A stretch of 64,000 nucleotides of DNA from an uncultured Candidatus Melainabacteria bacterium (GTDB lineage: Bacteria > Cyanobacteriota > Vampirovibrionia > Gastranaerophilales > Gastranaerophilaceae). This document shows, one piece after another, positions 60,459 through 64,000 of this stretch (its first letter is position 1; the number at the start of each line of letters is the position of its first letter). The notes beneath the pieces are model-generated. The model had not been told where the DNA came from, ran no database searches, and worked only from the letters and a program-made list of their open reading frames with translations. The position numbers were made by a program, and so were the translations under genes. The DNA is taken from NCBI GenBank assembly GCA_934754515.1, contig CAKVIG010000009.1:35795-99794 (forward strand). The letters run 5' to 3'.

Positions 60459-61190
60459 ATGTCAGTTTATTCATTTAAAATAACTAAAGGAAAGTACATA
60501 TTGTCTTTGTCAACTTCTGATAAAGAGCTTGTTGAAGAACAGTTTGCGCTTTGGGTAAGAAAAGCATCCGAATATGTTCAGAAACATAAAGTTCAGCAGT
60601 GCAAAGATATGGTTAGCAATCAAATTAACACTGAAAAAGAAATTACTCAGAAAAAAATTGACGAGCAACTTAGAAGAATGCCAAAGGCTGAACCTGTTGA
60701 AGAACAGCCTGTAAAAGAAGCTTCAAGAGAAGAAAAAAGCAAAAATTTAGATATTTTCTATGCTCCGCCTAAAAAAGAAGAATATAGAACGACTGTCAAC
60801 GAATCTGTCAGTGAAGGCGGTGTGTTTGATAATATTTTGGAAAAATCAATTAACACTCCTCAAACAGAATTATCATTTAAACCAAGTCCTTCTATTAAAA
60901 AGGACAATGCGTTTTTGAATTTTATAAGCAGTAGAAATGTTGAAAAGAAAATAGATTATCTATTATTAACTGCTTATTATTTCACTCAATACGAGCAAAA
61001 ACCAAGATTTACATTAAAACAATTGAATGCAAAACTTATGCAAAATATCGCCGTAATCATTGATCATAGTGTTTTGCAAGAAGCTATTAACCGCGACTAT
61101 ATTGAATGTTTGCCTGATTTAACAGGTTTGGTCGGAACTTCCGAATACCGACTTACAGCTTATGGCGAAAAGGTTTTGCTTGATGAGTAA
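60459..61190 (+). CDS. Unrecognised protein: small N-terminal domain, charged linker, C-terminal winged-helix-like domain
   Basis: A 243-residue protein. The N-terminal 40 residues match the small upstream protein. Residues about 60-150 are a Lys/Glu/Pro-rich linker. The C-terminal 85 residues (KKIDYLLLTAYYFTQY, FTLKQLNAKL, VLQEAINRDYIECL, YRLTAYGEKVLL) look like a winged helix. The layout resembles 4592-5200. It overlaps mnmA by 8 nt (ATG inside its GATGAGTAA end), so its product and MnmA are translationally coupled. Function unknown. Confidence 0.75.
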   Translation: MSVYSFKITKGKYILSLSTSDKELVEEQFALWVRKASEYVQKHKVQQCKDMVSNQINTEKEITQKKIDEQLRRMPKAEPVEEQPVKEASREEKSKNLDIFYAPPKKEEYRTTVNESVSEGGVFDNILEKSINTPQTELSFKPSPSIKKDNAFLNFISSRNVEKKIDYLLLTAYYFTQYEQKPRFTLKQLNAKLMQNIAVIIDHSVLQEAINRDYIECLPDLTGLVGTSEYRLTAYGEKVLLDE

Positions 61191-62220
61191 AGTTGCGGTT
61201 GCACTATCAGGTGGCGTTGATAGCAGCGTTACTGCGTTTTTGCTTAAACAAGCAGGATATGAAGTAATTGGAATTACTGCTAATACTACTAATTCTGATG
61301 AAGCTAGACAAGTTGTTAAAAACGCAAAAACTGTAGCTGACAAGTTAGATATTCCTTTTTACGAATTTGATGCAACGCAGATTTTTAGAGAAAAAGTTAT
61401 ACAATATTTCGAAAACTCTTATAAATCAGGCGAAACCCCAAACCCTTGCATTATGTGTAATAAATACATGAAGTGGGGTGCACTTTTTGATTATGCCACA
61501 CAAGAGTTGGGTGCGGATTTTGTTGCAACAGGGCATTATGCAAATATAAAAGAAGAAAACGGTATTTATAAATTGTATCCGGCTTCTGATGAGCATAAAG
61601 ACCAATTATATTTCTTGTTTTTGCTTGAGCAGGATAGATTAAAGAAAACGTTATTTCCACTTTCCAAATACAAAAAGGACGAAGTAAGAAAAATTGCCTT
61701 TGATAATGACTTGCCAAGTAAATCTTCAAAAGAAAGTCAAGATATTTGCTTTATTAAAGCTCCGATGACAACAAAAAAATATTTGAACAATTTGTTTGAA
61801 CCTAAAGACGGATTATTTTTAGAAGAAGGTACCAACAAGGTTTTAGGCAAACACACAGGATTTTGGCAGTATACAATAGGGCAAAGAAAAGGAATTGGAC
61901 TTGCTGCGCCTGAAGCTCTATATGTTACAAAAATTGATGCAGAAAAAAATGTTGTTTACGTTGGATATAAAGATAAGTTATTTTCTAAATCATTAGTTTT
62001 AGAAAATGTCAACTGGAGTTATCCTCAAGCAGAAAAAGAGTTTGAAGCATTGGTAAAAATCAGATATAATATGAAAGCTGTGCCTGCAATCGTAAAAATA
62101 AAAAATGATTGTGCTGAAATTGAGTTTATAGAAGAAGTTTCTGCTGTCGCAAAAGGTCAGGCATGCGTAATTTATTCTAAAAAAGACGGACATTTATTGG
62201 GTGGCGCGTTCGTTAAATAA
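61183..62220 (+). CDS. mnmA: tRNA-specific 2-thiouridylase
   Basis: A 345-residue enzyme that thiolates U34 of tRNA-Lys/Glu/Gln. The ATG at 61183 gives MSKVAVALSGGVDSSV with the PP-loop SGGVDSS at residues 9-15. The catalytic cysteines are visible: NPCIMCNKYMKWG near 95 and ESQDICFI near 190. GHYANI and the C-terminal beta-barrel (YTIGQRKGIGL) are typical. Length is normal. It is coupled to the upstream gene by overlap. A short GTTGGGCT/AGCCCAAC palindrome follows at 62227. Confidence 0.96.
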   Translation: MSKVAVALSGGVDSSVTAFLLKQAGYEVIGITANTTNSDEARQVVKNAKTVADKLDIPFYEFDATQIFREKVIQYFENSYKSGETPNPCIMCNKYMKWGALFDYATQELGADFVATGHYANIKEENGIYKLYPASDEHKDQLYFLFLLEQDRLKKTLFPLSKYKKDEVRKIAFDNDLPSKSSKESQDICFIKAPMTTKKYLNNLFEPKDGLFLEEGTNKVLGKHTGFWQYTIGQRKGIGLAAPEALYVTKIDAEKNVVYVGYKDKLFSKSLVLENVNWSYPQAEKEFEALVKIRYNMKAVPAIVKIKNDCAEIEFIEEVSAVAKGQACVIYSKKDGHLLGGAFVK

Positions 62221-62226
62221 ATTATT

Positions 62227-62245
62227 GTTGGGCTGAAAGCCCAAC
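62227..62245. repeat. Short palindrome after mnmA
   Basis: GTTGGGCT, GAA, AGCCCAAC, followed by CTAC. No T-run. Same style as the 7091 palindrome. Confidence 0.6.
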
Positions 62246-62276
62246 CTACAAAACTAAAAATTAACCGAGGTGTATT

Positions 62277-63422
62277 ATGAAAAATATTGAAAGATGGTTA
62301 GAAAAAGGCTACATAAATCAAGAATTGGCTGAGATTTTGAACAATGATTTAAAACAAGAGCGGGAAAAAGTTTGTAAAACAGCCATGCTCTGCGTTTTAT
62401 ATACAATAGGGGCGTTATTGATAGGAATTGGAGTCATTGCTTTTGTTGCGAGCAATGATTGGATTTTGGAGTTACTGACTCAAACTCCGATTCTTAAAGT
62501 ATTAATTCTTTTAATCCTCGCAGTATCTTCATTAGTCGGCGGATATCAAATTGGTATCAATAAGCAGAATTTCCCGAGATTAGGACATGCTCTGATATTT
62601 TTATCAACAATTCTGATTGGAACTTGCTACATACAAATGGGACAAATATATAATTGGTCAGATAGTATTTCATCTATTATTTTGCTATGGTTCATAAGCG
62701 TATTTCCGCTTGCGTTTATATTCAACAGCTCTGCTATAAATTGGTTAAGCATTATATTATTTGTAACGCTTTTCCCGAATTTCTATTTAGAGCTTAATTG
62801 CGACCCGTATGAAGTTTATACAATATTCATGCCATTTACATTGGCAGGTATTTTATACACCTTCGCGAATTTTAAAATGATATCAACAAAGTTTGAAAAA
62901 TTTGCAATAAGTTACAAATTGACGGCTTTGATTCCTACATTTTTTACATTTTTGATTTTAATATTCTCAGTAGAAAAAACTTACGAGCTAAGAAATTGGT
63001 ACTATATGTCATTTCCAATAATTCTTATACTCATTAACTTGATAACATTTATCAAAAACAAAAATTTGCTTACAAGAATTGAAGCTGGTTTTATTTCAGC
63101 AATAATGCTTTTTGTTTTGGTATTGCTTCTTTGTCATAGCGTAAATATTGCATTTGTTATGTGCCTTGCACATGTTTTCTTAGTATTTATGATATTTCAG
63201 GGATTTTATTGGGGATATAAGTTTGAAAATATTTCACTTATAAATCTTAATAATTTCTTTTTCATAATTTATATTTTAAGTGTTTACAGCAGATTTGGCT
63301 GGAATTATTTGGATAAAACTCTGTTTTTCTTACTCGGAGGGGCAATTCTATTAACACTGGGTATATTTTTAGAAAAAGGGAAAAACAAGTTTATCAAAGC
63401 CAAACAAGGAGATAATGAATAA
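62277..63422 (+). CDS. DUF2157 multi-pass membrane protein
   Basis: A 381-residue inner-membrane protein with about ten hydrophobic helices after a soluble N terminus (IERWLEKGYINQELAEILNNDL), the layout of the DUF2157 family. The first helix reads VLYTIGALLIGIGVIAFVAS. It overlaps the next gene by 1 nt (TAATG), and DUF2157 followed by a GDYXXLXY protein is a recurring pair in other bacteria. Function unknown. ACCGAGGTGT precedes the ATG. Confidence 0.85.
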   Translation: MKNIERWLEKGYINQELAEILNNDLKQEREKVCKTAMLCVLYTIGALLIGIGVIAFVASNDWILELLTQTPILKVLILLILAVSSLVGGYQIGINKQNFPRLGHALIFLSTILIGTCYIQMGQIYNWSDSISSIILLWFISVFPLAFIFNSSAINWLSIILFVTLFPNFYLELNCDPYEVYTIFMPFTLAGILYTFANFKMISTKFEKFAISYKLTALIPTFFTFLILIFSVEKTYELRNWYYMSFPIILILINLITFIKNKNLLTRIEAGFISAIMLFVLVLLLCHSVNIAFVMCLAHVFLVFMIFQGFYWGYKFENISLINLNNFFFIIYILSVYSRFGWNYLDKTLFFLLGGAILLTLGIFLEKGKNKFIKAKQGDNE

Positions 63423-63901
63423 TGAAAAAAATTATTATTGCAATTGCTTTAATCTGGTTGGGAATTGTATCGGGAATTCTTTTTTACAATGAAATGTTAA
63501 TTGTAAACGGGCAAGAAGTATTGTTAAAAATAGTTCCAGTAGATCCGAGAGATTTTTTGCGCGGCGATTATGTAAGTTTACACTATGACATAAATGAAAT
63601 GCCTAAAAACAGCAAATATTATGGTGAATATCGTCATTTTAAAGGCTTTGTGACACTGAAGAAACAAAAAGACGGAACATTTATTGTAGACGAAGTGCTT
63701 GAAACAAAACCCCAAAAACAATTATTTCTAAAAGGTGAAGTTCATGGAAAGAATATTTATTACAATGGAATTAATAAATATTTTGTAAAAGAAGGACAAG
63801 GCAAAACTTTAGAAAAAAGCCTGGCGCAAGGCGGTTTCGCAAAAATTTCCGTTGGCAAGAACGGTGAAGCCAGAATTAAAGAAATTGTTAATAATACGTA
63901 A
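63422..63901 (+). CDS. GDYXXLXY domain protein
   Basis: A 159-residue protein with one N-terminal membrane helix (IIIAIALIWLGIVSGILFY) and the family signature GDYVSLHYDI near residues 43-51. The remaining beta-rich part faces the periplasm. It is translationally coupled to the DUF2157 gene by TAATG. The pair's function is unknown. Confidence 0.88.
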   Translation: MKKIIIAIALIWLGIVSGILFYNEMLIVNGQEVLLKIVPVDPRDFLRGDYVSLHYDINEMPKNSKYYGEYRHFKGFVTLKKQKDGTFIVDEVLETKPQKQLFLKGEVHGKNIYYNGINKYFVKEGQGKTLEKSLAQGGFAKISVGKNGEARIKEIVNNT

Positions 63902-63915
63902 ATAAAGGAAATAGA

Positions 63916-64000
63916 ATGGAACAAACAAACAAACAAACAAACAAACAAACAAACAAACAAACAAACAAACAAACAAACAAACAAACAAACAAACAAACAA
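63916..64000 (+). CDS. Start of an ORF opening with a CAAA tetranucleotide tract (runs off window)
   Basis: ATG at 63916 is preceded by AAGGAAATAG (Shine-Dalgarno 6 nt upstream). After ATG GAA the sequence is a pure CAAA repeat, coding Gln-Thr-Asn-Lys cyclically, to the window end. Four-base units change the frame when their number changes, so expression of whatever follows would be switched on or off. The downstream product is not visible. Confidence 0.5.
   Translation, partial: MEQTNKQTNKQTNKQTNKQTNKQTNKQT
63922..64000. repeat. CAAA tetranucleotide repeat, about 20 units
   Basis: 79 bp of uninterrupted (CAAA)n reach the window end. All three frames of both strands are open through it. It could be longer in the genome, or a place where the assembly stops. 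Confidence 0.9.

Noticed and set aside
63760..64000. Minus-strand ORFs encoding (Phe-Val-Cys-Leu)n
   Set aside because: They are only the complement of the CAAA repeat and have no ribosome binding site.

Overview
The window is AT-rich, densely coded on both strands, and shows no tRNA, rRNA, CRISPR array or prophage. Outer-membrane chemistry (KdsA), several type IV prepilin-like proteins, a flagellin, Smc-ScpA-ScpB and a standard housekeeping set point to a diderm bacterium. The combination of prepilin-type leaders, a YadA/S74 pseudopilin and many proteins with an N-terminal F-K/G/Q-G/A motif most resembles gut Melainabacteria (Vampirovibrionia, Gastranaerophilales). That placement is inference from gene content, not from a marker gene.

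Layout. 1-5.2 kb: two minus-strand operons of unrecognised genes (a pair of large membrane/helical proteins; a degenerate DUF262-like protein with a winged-helix protein). 5.4-10 kb: prfA, a small exported protein, rnpM-infB. 10-18.9 kb: DegT aminotransferase, a prepilin with a DUF1566-like tail, a PilZ-like protein, a TPR protein, a uridine kinase-like P-loop enzyme, bioF and ctpA. 19-31 kb: an orphan sugar-type ABC permease, aroA, kdsA, a 2-hydroxyacyl-CoA dehydratase activase, ribH, murQ, thrB, a tandem pair of exported helical proteins, an IS3 relic, apt and a membrane glycosyltransferase. 30.6-47.3 kb: GNAT, HD-GYP-like, GH77, GH13 and AAA+ proteins carrying the N-terminal motif, interspersed with an ECF sigma/anti-sigma pair, gap, the prepilin-YadA-S74 protein, a flagellin and a MarR regulator. 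47.6-64 kb: Bax inhibitor-1 family protein, rmuC, an OmpR-type response regulator, a YD-repeat protein, small unknown genes, two M10-like TPR proteins (one apparently active, one with all zinc ligands replaced) flanking scpB-scpA-smc, mnmA, a DUF2157/GDYXXLXY pair, and a tetranucleotide repeat tract placed directly after a start codon at the window edge.

The most unusual signals are these. (1) A short N-terminal motif recurs on unrelated folds (GH13, GH77, AAA+, HD, GNAT, membrane proteins), which suggests a shared targeting or sorting system. (2) A TATATATA promoter-like element precedes several of the unusual genes. (3) Several genes look leaderless, with a -10 box 6-9 nt before ATG and no Shine-Dalgarno. 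(4) One protein combines a prepilin leader, YadA-type head repeats and an S74 chaperone. (5) An active/dead metalloprotease paralogue pair is present. (6) A putative phase-variable locus is cut by the window end.

Intergenic DNA carries several families of short palindromic repeats. One sits in frame inside scpA, another supplies the sequence just before rmuC, and one small inverted-repeat element shares its end with the IS3 relic. Starts were moved inward from the longest open frame where a ribosome binding site, signal peptide or promoter spacing favoured it.
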